DNA of 64,000 bases from Comamonas resistens (GTDB lineage: Bacteria > Pseudomonadota > Gammaproteobacteria > Burkholderiales > Burkholderiaceae_C). The translations under genes and the position numbers were made by a program. Below are positions 15,754 to 24,684 of this stretch, one piece after another. Location of the stretch: assembly GCF_030064165.1 (NCBI RefSeq), contig NZ_CP125947.1:3410001-3474000 (forward strand). The letters are read 5' to 3'. Numbering within the stretch: the first letter of the stretch is position 1; every line of letters begins with the position of its first letter. The notes under the pieces were generated by a model that searched no databases, was not told the origin of the DNA, and saw nothing but the letters and a program-made list of their open reading frames with translations.

Positions 15754-16518
15754 ATGTTTTCAAGTTCACTATCTATCAAAGCGGGAAATCTCTTTGTCTC
15801 AAGTGATGCCCTGCCGCCTGCCAACGTACAGATGTGGCCCGAGAACATGGTTGGTCAAAAAGACAGGCCGGTAAAAACATTTGTGGTTGACGATGACATC
15901 CACATCCGGCGCGTCATCGCACAAGACCTCATGAGCGATCAGCGAACCCTGCTTGTAGGACAAGCCGGCAGCCTCAGAGAAGCCAGAAAGAATATTTCCA
16001 CCCAATCCTTTGATGTTTTACTGGTTGATTTAAATCTGGGGGATGGCGATGGAATAGATTTGCTGGACTTGGTCAATGAAAAAATGCCGCATGTATTAAG
16101 TATTGTGGTCTCCATCACAGAGAGAGAAGACAGGGTATTTCAGGCATTCTCACACGGTGCCCAAGGTTTTCTGCTGAAAAACTCATGGTTCGGAGGTTAC
16201 TCCCAAGCAGTGCTCCAAGTTGCCAATGGAGGTGCATCCATTACTCCATGTTTGGCAAAAAAAATACTGGAAAAATTACAGAGCACACCTTTGCCGACTA
16301 GCAAGACAAATAATTTCAATGAAGAAGAAAAATTATCATGCAGAGAAGTAGAAATCATCCAGCTTATTGCTTGCGGATATAGCAATCCTGAAATTTCATC
16401 ATCGCTAAAAATAAGCATAGGAACTGTATCAACGCATATTAAAAATATTTACCAAAAATTGCAGGTTCACTCAAAAGCACATGCAGTAAGAACCGCCTCA
16501 TTGCGAGGGATACTTTAA
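15754..16518 (+). CDS. NarL/FixJ-type response regulator
   Basis: A 254-residue regulator. The receiver domain (about 42-160) has the acidic pocket VVDDD, the phospho-acceptor Asp in VLLVDLNLGD, the switch residue region VVSITERED and the lysine in GFLLKNSW. A LuxR/GerE helix-turn-helix fills about 190-250 (LSCREVEIIQLIACGYSNPE, then GTVSTHIKNIYQKL). The roughly 40 residues before the receiver are unusual; starts at M27 or M32 would give a normal length, so the start is uncertain. The gene has lower GC than its surroundings. It is followed after 32 bp by its probable cognate kinase and diverges from the secreted-protein genes, its likely targets by position. Confidence 0.85.
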   Translation: MFSSSLSIKAGNLFVSSDALPPANVQMWPENMVGQKDRPVKTFVVDDDIHIRRVIAQDLMSDQRTLLVGQAGSLREARKNISTQSFDVLLVDLNLGDGDGIDLLDLVNEKMPHVLSIVVSITEREDRVFQAFSHGAQGFLLKNSWFGGYSQAVLQVANGGASITPCLAKKILEKLQSTPLPTSKTNNFNEEEKLSCREVEIIQLIACGYSNPEISSSLKISIGTVSTHIKNIYQKLQVHSKAHAVRTASLRGIL

Positions 16519-16550
16519 TTCAATGCCAGAGAAAATATACAGAAGGTCTT

Positions 16551-17438
16551 ATGACTTCGCAAAGCGGCAGGAAATGGCCGTACCTTTTCATACTGATGCA
16601 GTCAGCGATCCTGCTGTCTTGGTATTTATTATTCGATCGGAAAAATAAATATATACTTATTGTCATTATTTTGACGCTAGCGACGATTGGATTCACTCTG
16701 TCGCTACAAATTTTGCTATCGCTTACCAAGCTGAGCCCTCCGCTGCAGCATCAGGCAGAAGAAATATCCGAAGAGGTGCGCAAAGAGCGCGCTCGAATTG
16801 CGGCGGAACTGCATGACACCTTGGGCCTGCAATTGCTGCAAGCCCTGACCTTGCTGGAAGCCCAGCCCCCTTTTTCCCCTCATCCCGCCCGAGAACTCCT
16901 GGAACAGTCTCTCGTGGATTTAAGGCTGATCGTCGACTCCATCGATTCCGCAGATGACAATCTGGCCACCCAAATGGCCAAGCTGCGTCACAGACTCACA
17001 CCCACTCTCACACGCAAGGGCCTTGAATTGCACTGGTCCGTCAGCAACCCCGAATTGCAAGTAGGTCCCCTCACCTCTTTGTCCTTGCCACGGGGACAAA
17101 TCGCCCATCAGATATTGAAGGTATTTCAAACCAGCATCAGCAATATCGTGGAGCATTCTCAAGCCAGTGAGATATGGGTCACCCTTCAGCCAGACAAATG
17201 TGAAAATTCTTCAAACCCTGACTGGGACTGGTATCTATGCATTGAAGACAACGGCAAGGGCTTCAATCTGCAACAGGTTTTGGCAGATGCATCTCAAGCG
17301 GGCCAAGGTATCAAGAATATGTTTCATCGCATGGCCCATATTGGCGCCGACCTGCAAATACAAGCTCGGCAAGATGGCGGCACCCAGGTCTTGATACGCT
17401 GGCGCCAGCGTGAGCTGAGGGAGTCACTCAAACCATAG
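16551..17438 (+). CDS. NarX-like membrane sensor histidine kinase (HisKA_3)
   Basis: A 295-residue kinase. Two N-terminal membrane segments (about 10-26 and 33-58) are joined by a very short loop, so there is essentially no periplasmic sensor domain. The dimerisation/H-box ERARIAAELHDTLGLQLLQA lies at about 78-97 with the phospho-acceptor His followed by Asp. A degenerate N-box (FQTSISNIVEHSQAS) and a G-box region (CIEDNGKGF, then GQGIKNMFHRMAHIGA) form the HATPase domain. It forms a two-gene unit with the response regulator and ends at a strong terminator. Signals sensed within the membrane or from the cytoplasm are likely; the actual signal is unknown. Confidence 0.85.
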   Translation: MTSQSGRKWPYLFILMQSAILLSWYLLFDRKNKYILIVIILTLATIGFTLSLQILLSLTKLSPPLQHQAEEISEEVRKERARIAAELHDTLGLQLLQALTLLEAQPPFSPHPARELLEQSLVDLRLIVDSIDSADDNLATQMAKLRHRLTPTLTRKGLELHWSVSNPELQVGPLTSLSLPRGQIAHQILKVFQTSISNIVEHSQASEIWVTLQPDKCENSSNPDWDWYLCIEDNGKGFNLQQVLADASQAGQGIKNMFHRMAHIGADLQIQARQDGGTQVLIRWRQRELRESLKP

Positions 17439-17452
17439 CACAAGCCCCTATG

Positions 17453-17500
17453 AAAAGAGAAGCAGGCCCTGCACCTACCTGCAGGGATTGCTTCTCTTTT
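17453..17500 (+). terminator. Rho-independent terminator of the two-component operon
   Basis: AAAAGAGAAGCA and CCCTGCA pair with TGCAGGG and TGCTTCTCTTTT around the loop CCTACC, with a small internal bulge. The symmetrical A/T ends mean it could also stop transcription of the minus-strand lipoprotein gene, whose stop is at 17563. Confidence 0.88.
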
Positions 17501-17562
17501 CTGCTCGTTCAAGGCCTGCCGCGTCACCATCCATTCAGTGACCTTTAGGCCTTCCGCAACGA

Positions 17563-18159
17563 TCAACCCACCTGATTTTTGATCAAGGTCTGCACCGATT
17601 CCGGCCAGCGGATTGCTTCTCCATCCACATCGGTGAACACCGTTTGCTGGCCAGCACTCAGCAACCAGATACGCAGACCGTTACGTTCGGGGTTGATCAC
17701 GATGGCCGCAGACTCCTCGCCCCCCTGGTGCTGGCGATTACCGAATACGTACAGCTCGCCGTCTTGTGCTTCCAGCGGACCGACCGTCTCCAGGTTCTTG
17801 AGCACGGTTTCATATTGGTCACCGAGCAGCGTCTTGAGTCGCTGCGCCAGCACACCCTCTTTCAGATAGTCCACACCATCCCAGCGATATTTACCTTTCA
17901 GGCCTGTGAGGCTGCTCAGACCCTCTTCGCCTTCCTTGGTCACATGCAGAACATTGACCTGCTTGATCTCGAAGCTGGAGGCCTGAACCTGCGCCGTGGC
18001 TGCAGGCTCCTCAACCTTGGCCTCTGCATGTGGCATGGCTGCGGCGGCATCCGCTGCAGGTGCGGTGGTCGGAGACGGTGACTTGGTTTTATCGCAGGCC
18101 GCCAGCAGGGCTGCAGCCGCCAGTGCCAGGGCTGCGACGTTAAAAAGATTACGTGACAT
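17563..18159 (-). CDS. Putative lipoprotein, function unknown
   Basis: A 198-residue protein with a lipoprotein signal: hydrophobic stretch NVAALALAAAALLAAC, lipobox LAAC with Cys at 22. It is followed by an Ala/Pro/Thr-rich linker to about residue 60 and a globular region to the end (VNVLHVTKEGEEGLSSLTGL ... DGELYVFGNRQHQGGEESAA). Asp after the Cys (CDK) would favour inner-membrane retention in enterobacteria, but this rule is unsafe here. The family is not recognised. Convergent with the two-component operon and divergent from thyA; no operon partner. Confidence 0.7.
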   Translation of the reverse strand: MSRNLFNVAALALAAAALLAACDKTKSPSPTTAPAADAAAAMPHAEAKVEEPAATAQVQASSFEIKQVNVLHVTKEGEEGLSSLTGLKGKYRWDGVDYLKEGVLAQRLKTLLGDQYETVLKNLETVGPLEAQDGELYVFGNRQHQGGEESAAIVINPERNGLRIWLLSAGQQTVFTDVDGEAIRWPESVQTLIKNQVG

Positions 18160-18404
18160 GAACTCACACTCCTTGTTTCAGCTCACTTGCTTTCAGTGAG
18201 ATTGTGCAGACAACAGCTGCCCGTTTTACTCTGACAGGACAGCTCGGCGGGTCATTGACGGAGACCAAACCGGCATACCCTGGCCCATGGCACACTTCGG
18301 CTATCTCGCGGCCCTACGGGCCCGCCCTCTTCAAGAGCAGCGGCGCCTTGTGTACGCTGCCCGGCACAGCCAGTCTTTGCATGCCTTTGCACGCTTTTCG
18401 CACC

Positions 18405-19235
18405 ATGAACTCCACCACTTCCGCCCTGCGCCCCGTGCGTTGCCAGTACGAAACCTTTATGCGCCATGTATTCGAGCATGGCGCATCCAAGACCGATCGC
18501 ACAGGCACAGGTACGCGCAGCGTGTTCGGCTATCAGATGCGCTTCAACCTCAACGAAGGCTTTCCCCTGGTTACCACCAAAAAAGTGCATCTGAAGTCCA
18601 TCATTCTTGAATTGCTGTGGTTTCTGCGTGGCGACAGCAATGTCAAATGGTTGCAGGAACGCGGCTGCACCATCTGGGACGAGTGGGCCGACAAGGAAAC
18701 CGGCGATCTGGGCCCCGTGTACGGCGTGCAGTGGCGCAGCTGGCCCAAGGCCGACGGCACGCACATCGACCAGATTGCCGAGGTCGTCAAACAGCTCAAG
18801 AGCAGCCCCGACAGCCGCCGCATCATCGTCAGCGCCTGGAACGTGGCCGAGCTGGACCAGATGGCTCTGATGCCCTGCCACTCCTTCTTCCAGTTCTATG
18901 TGGCCGACGGCAAGCTCAGCTGCCAGCTCTACCAGCGCAGTGCAGACATTTTCCTGGGCGTGCCCTTCAACATCGCCAGCTATGCGCTGCTGACCCATAT
19001 GCTGGCCCAGCAATGCGACCTTCACGTTGGTGACTTCATCTGGACCGGCGGCGACTGCCACATCTACAACAACCACTTCGAGCAAGTGCAGACCCAGCTG
19101 GCACGCCAGCCCTTCGCCTATCCGACGCTGAATATCAAACGCAAGCCCGACTCCATCTTCGGCTACGAATACGAAGACTTCGAAGTGCTGGACTATCAGC
19201 ACCATGCGGGCATCAAGGCAACTGTGGCGGTTTAA
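18405..19235 (+). CDS. thyA: Thymidylate synthase
   Basis: Converts dUMP to dTMP with methylene-tetrahydrofolate, releasing dihydrofolate that the folA product next door reduces. The 276-residue protein has the catalytic Cys158 in [12 protein letters not shown], the dUMP-binding [10 protein letters not shown] and [13 protein letters not shown] motifs, and the folate-site C-terminus ending IKATVAV. The ATG at 18405 is chosen because it begins the conserved domain 13 residues later; the frame is open upstream to 18204 but that extension is unlike the family. The thyA-folA order with a 124-bp gap suggests functional pairing. Confidence 0.96.
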   Translation: MNSTTSALRPVRCQYETFMRHVFEHGASKTDRTGTGTRSVFGYQMRFNLNEGFPLVTTKKVHLKSIILELLWFLRGDSNVKWLQERGCTIWDEWADKETGDLGPVYGVQWRSWPKADGTHIDQIAEVVKQLKSSPDSRRIIVSAWNVAELDQMALMPCHSFFQFYVADGKLSCQLYQRSADIFLGVPFNIASYALLTHMLAQQCDLHVGDFIWTGGDCHIYNNHFEQVQTQLARQPFAYPTLNIKRKPDSIFGYEYEDFEVLDYQHHAGIKATVAV

Positions 19236-19257
19236 GCTTGCAACCCATCTGTTCACT

Positions 19258-19290
19258 ATAAAAATCAAAGCTGCTTGCGCTTGATTTCAA
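19258..19290. repeat. Short dispersed repeat (core AGCTGCTTGCGCTT)
   Basis: AT-rich flanks around AAAGCTGCTTGCGCTTGATT in the thyA-folA gap. A second, inverted copy follows at 19326. Similar cores occur at 43341 and 55861 and inside genes near 41860 and 62945. It is seen as a pattern; the function is unknown. Confidence 0.5.
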
Positions 19291-19325
19291 TAGGTTTCAA
19301 CATCATTAACCCATGAAACTTATGA

Positions 19326-19359
19326 ATAAAAAGCGCCAGCAGCTTCTTTATTGATAGCT
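19326..19359. repeat. Short dispersed repeat, inverted copy
   Basis: TAAAAAGCGCCAGCAGCTTC followed by TTTATTGATAGCT, in the opposite orientation to the copy at 19258 and ending directly at the folA ATG. The pair could form a stem-loop in the thyA-folA transcript with a loop of about 35 nt. Confidence 0.45.
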
Positions 19360-19860
19360 ATGGCCATACAACTCATCTATGCCCGAGCCGCCAACGGAGT
19401 CATTGGCAAGGACAACACCATGCCCTGGCATCTGCCGGAAGACATGGCCCACTTCAAGGAACTGACCCATGGCTGCGCCGTCATCATGGGCCGCAAGACC
19501 TGGGACTCGCTGCCGCCACGCTTTCGCCCTCTGCCCGGCCGTACCAATATCGTCGTCACGCGCCAGGATGGCTGGCAACCCGAGCCTGCCTCCGACCAGG
19601 TCGTGCGCGCAACCAGTCTGGAGGCTGCACTGGAGCTAGGACAAAAGCTATCGCAGGATGTCTGGGTCATCGGTGGAGCACAGATCTATGCCCAGGCACT
19701 GCCACTGGCCGACGCCGTCGAAGTGACCGAAATCGGCTGCGACTATGAAGGCGATGCCTTTGCCCCCGAACTGGGCGCCGACTGGAAGGCTGTGCGCCGC
19801 AGCGAACATGTCTCGGCCAAGGGCCTGCCCTACAGCTTTACGCGCTTTGAGCATGCTTGA
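19360..19860 (+). CDS. folA: Dihydrofolate reductase
   Basis: Reduces dihydrofolate to tetrahydrofolate with NADPH, completing the thymidylate cycle with ThyA. The 166-residue protein shows the N-terminal ARAANGVIGKDNTMPWHLPE (substrate site, Asp27-type acid in EDMAHFK), the NADPH site VIMGRKTWDSLP and the second site VWVIGGAQIYAQAL. Length and motifs are normal. ATG 19360 is preferred to the in-frame TTG at 19351. The segment directly upstream is a dispersed repeat, so the ribosome-binding site is poor (ATTGATAGCT). Confidence 0.95.
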   Translation: MAIQLIYARAANGVIGKDNTMPWHLPEDMAHFKELTHGCAVIMGRKTWDSLPPRFRPLPGRTNIVVTRQDGWQPEPASDQVVRATSLEAALELGQKLSQDVWVIGGAQIYAQALPLADAVEVTEIGCDYEGDAFAPELGADWKAVRRSEHVSAKGLPYSFTRFEHA

Positions 19861-20082
19861 ATGAACTGCCAGCACTGACCCCGCACACAGAAGCTTGCAC
19901 CTCAAGACATCTGTGGTGCAGGCTGACACGCCGACAGTCCGCAGGGGGACAGTTTCCCTCTTGCAGTCCGCATGCTGCATTGCAACAATGAACCTGTGTG
20001 ACAAACAACTGTCACACCCGTCTGCTACCAGCTCCTGCACCGCCCATCCTCAAATCATTGTTTGCCCGCATTGCCCTCAACC

Positions 20083-21159
20083 ATGAGCCTAGTCCAGCCT
20101 CTACCCTCCGGCGCCCTCGACATCGTGGGAGACATCCACGGCGAATACGATGCGCTGGTTCAGTTGCTGGCCCATCTGGGCTATGACCACGAAGGCCAAC
20201 ACCCCGAAGGACGGCATCTGGTCTTCGTGGGTGATTTCTGCGACCGCGGGCCGGACAGCCCCTCCGTGCTGGGCCTGGTCGGTCGCATGCTGGCCTCCGG
20301 CAACGCACATGCCGTATTGGGCAACCACGAAATCAACCTGCTGCGCGAAGATGCCAAGGATGGCTCCGGCTGGTTTTTCGACAGCCGTGCAGAGGCAGAC
20401 CAACCCAAATACGCGCCCTTTGCCCGCATGCCCGAGGCCGAAATTCCGGACATGCTGCAAACCCTCAACCGGCTGCCCGTGGCTCTGGAGCGCGAAGACC
20501 TGCGCGTGGTTCACGCGGCCTGGCTGCCCATCCAGATAGCCATGGCGCGTGAGCTGCCAGCCGGCAGCGCCCGCCGCTCCTACGACCATTTCGAGCAGAT
20601 TGCCGCCGAGCGAGCAATCATCAACCGTGTCGCCCAGCGCATGCGCGAGGAGGATCGCAACTGGCCCCATAGCCTGGAAGACCTTCGCTACGAGCCTCCC
20701 TTTCTGCCCGCCCACAGCGAACGCGAACTGGCCAAAGCCATGGTCAACCCACTGAAAGTGCTCACCACCGGCGTGGAGCGCGAATGTCGCCGCCCCTTCT
20801 ACGCCGGCGGGAAATGGCGCTTTGTGGAACGCGTGGCCTGGTGGAATGAATACACCGAAGCACCCGCAGTCATCGTCGGCCATTACTGGCGCCGCCTGCG
20901 CCCCAGCGATGCACCTGCGCATGGTTCGCAATTTGAGAACCTGTTCGGCAGCACCCCACCCCTGTCGTGGCACGGTCAGCGCAACAATGTGTTTTGCGTG
21001 GACTTCTCCGTCGGTGCCCGCTGGCTCAACCGCCTGCGCGGCGAGGATCCCAGCGAACGCAGCAAGCTGGCAGCCATGCGCTGGCCCGAACGAGTGCTGG
21101 TGTTCGATGATGGCACCCAGGCCATGTCAGAGAGGTTTGGGGACGATTCATACGGCTGA
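20083..21159 (+). CDS. Metallophosphoesterase (calcineurin-like)
   Basis: A 358-residue cytoplasmic protein with the five metal-site motifs of the calcineurin-like fold: DIVGDIHGEYDAL near the N-terminus, VGDFCDRGPDS, VLGNHEINL, a histidine in VVHAAW and VIGHYWR near residue 265. The GDIHGE...GDFCDRGPDS...GNHE order is that of PrpA/ApaH-type serine/threonine or dinucleotide phosphatases, but the long middle insertion (about 105-250) differs from both. Substrate unknown. It stands alone; the trailer end of the CRISPR array begins 25 bp after its stop. Confidence 0.85.
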   Translation: MSLVQPLPSGALDIVGDIHGEYDALVQLLAHLGYDHEGQHPEGRHLVFVGDFCDRGPDSPSVLGLVGRMLASGNAHAVLGNHEINLLREDAKDGSGWFFDSRAEADQPKYAPFARMPEAEIPDMLQTLNRLPVALEREDLRVVHAAWLPIQIAMARELPAGSARRSYDHFEQIAAERAIINRVAQRMREEDRNWPHSLEDLRYEPPFLPAHSERELAKAMVNPLKVLTTGVERECRRPFYAGGKWRFVERVAWWNEYTEAPAVIVGHYWRRLRPSDAPAHGSQFENLFGSTPPLSWHGQRNNVFCVDFSVGARWLNRLRGEDPSERSKLAAMRWPERVLVFDDGTQAMSERFGDDSYG

Positions 21160-21183
21160 ATAAACGCGCCCCGCATTGTTTCT

Positions 21184-22893
21184 TTTTTGAGCTGCCTGTG
21201 CTGCAGTGAATGATCAAGACTGTCAAGATCGAGCTGACGTAAATTTCTGAGCTGCCTGTGCGGCAGCGAACAAATCTCTTGATGGATTCACGTCTAGCAT
21301 CAATTTCTGAGCTGCCTGTGCGGCAGCGAACGAGATCACCGAAACCGTAGCTTTGGGTCTGAATTTCTGAGCTGCCTGTGCGGCAGCGAACGGAGGTGGC
21401 GGCAATCGAGGCAGCACCATTGCTTTCTGAGCTGCCTGTGCGGCAGCGAACGACTGGCTGAAGAAGCAGAGCGCTGCCCGACATTTCTGAGCTGCCTGTG
21501 CGGCAGCGAACGCAAGGGAGACAAGGGGGATAAGGGCGACCAATTTCTGAGCTGCCTGTGCGGCAGTGAACCTGCTGCAGCGTGGTCTGGTAGAGCGTCA
21601 CCATTTCTGAGCTGCCTGTGCGGCAGCGAACATGCTGGCATGAACAACGCTCACGCGAAGTTTTTTCTGAGCTGCCTGTGCGGCAGCGAACCCGGTCACA
21701 CCGCAACAAAGGGCGATTTTGGTTTTCTGAGCTGCCTGTGCGGCAGCGAACGACGGTTTCGGTGATCTCCGACAGCTTGCGCTTTTCTGAGCTGCCTGTG
21801 CGGCAGCGAACCTCAGCTCAAGCACTCCAGTGTGAAGATCGCTTTTCTGAGCTGCCTGTGCGGCAGCGAACATTGACGCCAAGATCAAGGCAGCGTGCTG
21901 CGATTTCTGAGCTGCCTGTGCGGCAGCGAACGGACTTTATAAGCACAATCGCTCCATTGGTCATTTCTGAGCTGCCTGTGCGGCAGCGAACGCGGAAACG
22001 TCTTCTGTGACTGCAGGCAGGTTTTTCTGAGCTGCCTGTGCGGCAGCGAACAGGCCGTCTGCATTGGCGCTGCAGGTCAGGCATTTCTGAGCTGCCTGTG
22101 CGGCAGCGAACGCCAGCGCCGGAGCCAGCGGGGAAGAATTCCATTTCTGAGCTGCCTGTGCGGCAGCGAACTTTTTGAGATACGAGTCTGTCAGGCCGAG
22201 CACATTTCTGAGCTGCCTGTGCGGCAGCGAACCGAGGGCAGCGTTACGCCTCTCTCAGCGAACCTTTCTGAGCTGCCTGTGCGGCAGCGAACGTCTTGCA
22301 TGTTGTGCAGACCTTGTGGGTCTTTTTCTGAGCTGCCTGTGCGGCAGCGAACGGTTGGACGTCAGGCCGCAGCCTGCTGCTTGTTTTCTGAGCTGCCTGT
22401 GCGGCAGCGAACGTGGCGGCTCATGGCCCGGCACGCCTTCCCATTTTCTGAGCTGCCTGTGCGGCAGCGAACATCCATCAGCTTCTCTGCAGGCCGTTTT
22501 GTGGCTTTCTGAGCTGCCTGTGCGGCAGCGAACGGCGATACTCTGGGCCTAATCACCGACGCAGTTTTCTGAGCTGCCTGTGCGGCAGCGAACACCCAAG
22601 CACAACAACCAGAGGCGCTGAGGCTTTTCTGAGCTGCCTGTGCGGCAGCGAACGCTCAACTCGATGAACCCCACGCCTGTGCATCTTTCTGAGCTGCCTG
22701 TGCGGCAGCGAACATTCGAGCAGGGCCAGGCCTTGCTCTGTTTCATTTCTGAGCTGCCTGTGCGGCAGCGAACTGCCAACGAGCTTTGTTTTCCGAAACC
22801 CTCATTTTCTGAGCTGCCTGTGCGGCAGCGAACTTGCTGCTGGCGGTGCTGGCGGCTACGGCGGTTTTCTGAGCTGCCTGTGCGGCAGCGAAC
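21184..22893 (-). CRISPR. Type I-F CRISPR array: 29 repeats, 28 spacers
   Basis: In the transcribed (minus) direction the 28-nt repeat consists of GTTCG, stem CTGCC, loop GCACA, stem GGCAG and the 8-nt tag CTCAGAAA. This is the Cas6f-type hairpin repeat of subtype I-F. The first repeat is at 22866-22893 next to the leader and cas6f; the period is 60 nt, with 32-nt spacers and a few of 33 nt (before 22205 and 22506). All repeats match exactly except one with a single change (21544-21571) and the last (21184-21211), which has four changes, as expected at the old, leader-distal end. No two spacers look identical and none obviously matches elsewhere in this window. Their targets cannot be told without a search. 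Confidence 0.98.
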
Positions 22894-23023
22894 TGGATTG
22901 CAAATCCTCCAACTATTTGATTTTTAAAGAACAAATAGCACAACTAGCCCAACACCCCAATTCTTATGGATGGAGCTAAGTTATTGATTTTTCAAGAGGC
23001 AATAGCAAGCCCCAGAAAAAGGG
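22894..23023 (-). promoter_or_regulatory. CRISPR leader with two IHF-consensus sites
   Basis: AT-rich 130-bp segment between the cas6f stop and the first repeat. On the minus strand it contains AATCAATAACTTA (22977-22989) and AATCAAATAGTTG (22910-22922). Both fit the IHF consensus WATCAANNNNTTR at every position. Type I-F spacer acquisition depends on IHF bending the leader, and two sites at about 17 and 84 bp from the first repeat suit that. The array promoter should also lie here; boxes are not clear enough to name. Confidence 0.8.
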
Positions 23024-23599
23024 TCAAAACCACGGAATGGAGCCCCCCAGGCTCAAACCATAGGTATTGAAACTGCCATCTGTACCTTCAATCTGCAGCG
23101 CACCATGGTCCACAAATAGGCAGAACGGTTGGCCTGTACTGCTGCTGCGCAGTTGCGCAAAAGGCAGATTAGGCTTGCGCTCCACCGTGTCTGGAATGGC
23201 CGCAGCGGCTTGCTCCGCAGTTTCGCCCTTGCGGGTCATGCGACGGCGGCGCAGGCGGTCGGCGCTGGTTTTGAACTGGCGGCGCTGCACCAAGCGATGC
23301 TTGGCGTCGATAGGAACCGAACCGAGCGTCGAAACCTGCACATGATCACGCATGCCTTTGAGCCATTCCTGCCCCATCAACTCGTCCAGCGCGCCTGAGA
23401 CACCGTGCAATCGCAGCACTGCGCCCAATGTTCGCCTGGAAAGCGGCGTATTCACATGCTGCGGAAAGCTCACGCCAATGTCGCTGGCCTTGAGTTGCAC
23501 CAATGCACGGTGCAACTTGGCCATCAGCGCGCCCAGCAAATGGGCATGGCTGAACTCCGGATCGGGCAGCAGCGTGATATCGATGTAATGCGTGGTCAT
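23024..23599 (-). CDS. cas6f: CRISPR-associated endoribonuclease Cas6f/Csy4
   Basis: Cuts the pre-crRNA at the 3' base of each repeat hairpin, leaving the 8-nt tag, and stays bound to the crRNA 3' hairpin in the Csy complex. The 191-residue protein has the usual length. It starts with HYIDITLLPDPEF, has the likely catalytic histidine H30 (corresponding to H29 of the Pseudomonas protein) and an arginine-rich helix (KTSADRLRRRRMTRKGE, about 110-126) that reads the hairpin. It ends with the family's C-terminal FNTYGLSLGGSIPWF. Last gene of the cas operon, three bases after csy3. Confidence 0.95.
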   Translation of the reverse strand: MTTHYIDITLLPDPEFSHAHLLGALMAKLHRALVQLKASDIGVSFPQHVNTPLSRRTLGAVLRLHGVSGALDELMGQEWLKGMRDHVQVSTLGSVPIDAKHRLVQRRQFKTSADRLRRRRMTRKGETAEQAAAAIPDTVERKPNLPFAQLRSSSTGQPFCLFVDHGALQIEGTDGSFNTYGLSLGGSIPWF

Positions 23600-23602
23600 G
23601 TT

Positions 23603-24619
23603 TTAGCTCGCATCGCCAAACACGCCGCCACGGATCAGCACCGCCATCACAAAGTGCTGCTGTTCCACGGCAGGCACCTGGTCTTTGAGCAGCCAGTTAT
23701 CCAGCAAGGTATAGAAGTCCAGCTTTTGCTTGGGCTGGCGGTAGGCCTTGCCTTGCGTGGTGACCGAGCCGTAGGGCTCGACGGCGATTGGTCCCAACTC
23801 ACCCGCGCCTTCATACCAGGTATCGATGGTGCGGATGGCATTGCCGATTTTTTGCGAATGCATGGCAGCCACTTGATCCACCTCATACAGGGTCTTGCTC
23901 TTTTTGCTGGCGCCCTTGTCCAGAATCAGCTCCTGCGAGGGGAATACCTCCTGCCCAGCACCCACACGCACAAAAGCAGTGATTTGCAGCAGCACATGGC
24001 GCTTGCCCGCCAAGCCTTCGGCAATCACGGCGCCCAACTCTTGTACTTTAGAATCGATAGCATCCAGCGCTCGCATGCTGTGCTCCAGAGCCTTAAAAGA
24101 CCAAGATTGATCGGCCTTGCCGTCTTTCAGCACGGCCACTTCAACCAGCACCTCTTCTGCGCCCTGGCGGTTGCGCCACAGAAAGCGGCCGCTGGCCAGA
24201 TTGGCGGCATAGCGGTTGCCCAGTTCTGAAAAGCCATACTTCTGCACATAGCCTTGCACGGTTTGCAGCAACTTGGCCTGGTATTCAGCGCTGTTGCAGG
24301 CAGACGGCATACCAGCGCCAGCCAGCACACGCAAGGTGAACTGAACTTTCAGCGTGTCTGCATCAGCAGGCAGAGCGGCCACATCCACGGTTTGAAGGTT
24401 GGGATTCTCAATCGCGGCATCCAGCTTGGCGGGGTCCTGGTCCTTGGCCTTCAAGCGGTTGCTGATGGTGCCGCGTACCGATTTTTCGCGGATGGAAACG
24501 GTGGGCCAACTTGCGGCGGCAGCGCGGTCACCCCAATCGCCAGCGCGGAAGATAGCGTCAGAAGGGTCCAGCTTGCGCTCAAAAGCCAGGACAGATGCGG
24601 TTTTCAGAGTATTCGACAT
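23603..24619 (-). CDS. csy3: Type I-F Cascade backbone protein Csy3/Cas7f
   Basis: Forms the six-subunit spine of the Csy complex along the crRNA spacer. A 338-residue protein beginning [20 protein letters not shown], with the family segments [20 protein letters not shown] and VRGTISNR, and [20 protein letters not shown] near the middle. ATG 24619 matches the family opening; the frame is open to 24661. There is a 65-bp gap after csy2 and a 3-bp gap before cas6f. It is the most abundant subunit in the complex, so the gap upstream might hold a stronger translation signal, though none stands out. Confidence 0.95.
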   Translation of the reverse strand: MSNTLKTASVLAFERKLDPSDAIFRAGDWGDRAAAASWPTVSIREKSVRGTISNRLKAKDQDPAKLDAAIENPNLQTVDVAALPADADTLKVQFTLRVLAGAGMPSACNSAEYQAKLLQTVQGYVQKYGFSELGNRYAANLASGRFLWRNRQGAEEVLVEVAVLKDGKADQSWSFKALEHSMRALDAIDSKVQELGAVIAEGLAGKRHVLLQITAFVRVGAGQEVFPSQELILDKGASKKSKTLYEVDQVAAMHSQKIGNAIRTIDTWYEGAGELGPIAVEPYGSVTTQGKAYRQPKQKLDFYTLLDNWLLKDQVPAVEQQHFVMAVLIRGGVFGDAS

Positions 24620-24684
24620 GGTGATAAATCCTTGATCAATTCGTTGAAATTTGGGAAGCAAGAAGAAGCGACGCAGCGCACGGT

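Noticed and set aside
21026..22943. Long reading frames on both strands through 21-23 kb with repeating RCRTGSSE, AAAQAAQK or SELPVRQRT
   Set aside because: They are translations of the CRISPR repeats: the 60-nt period is a multiple of three, so frames stay open.
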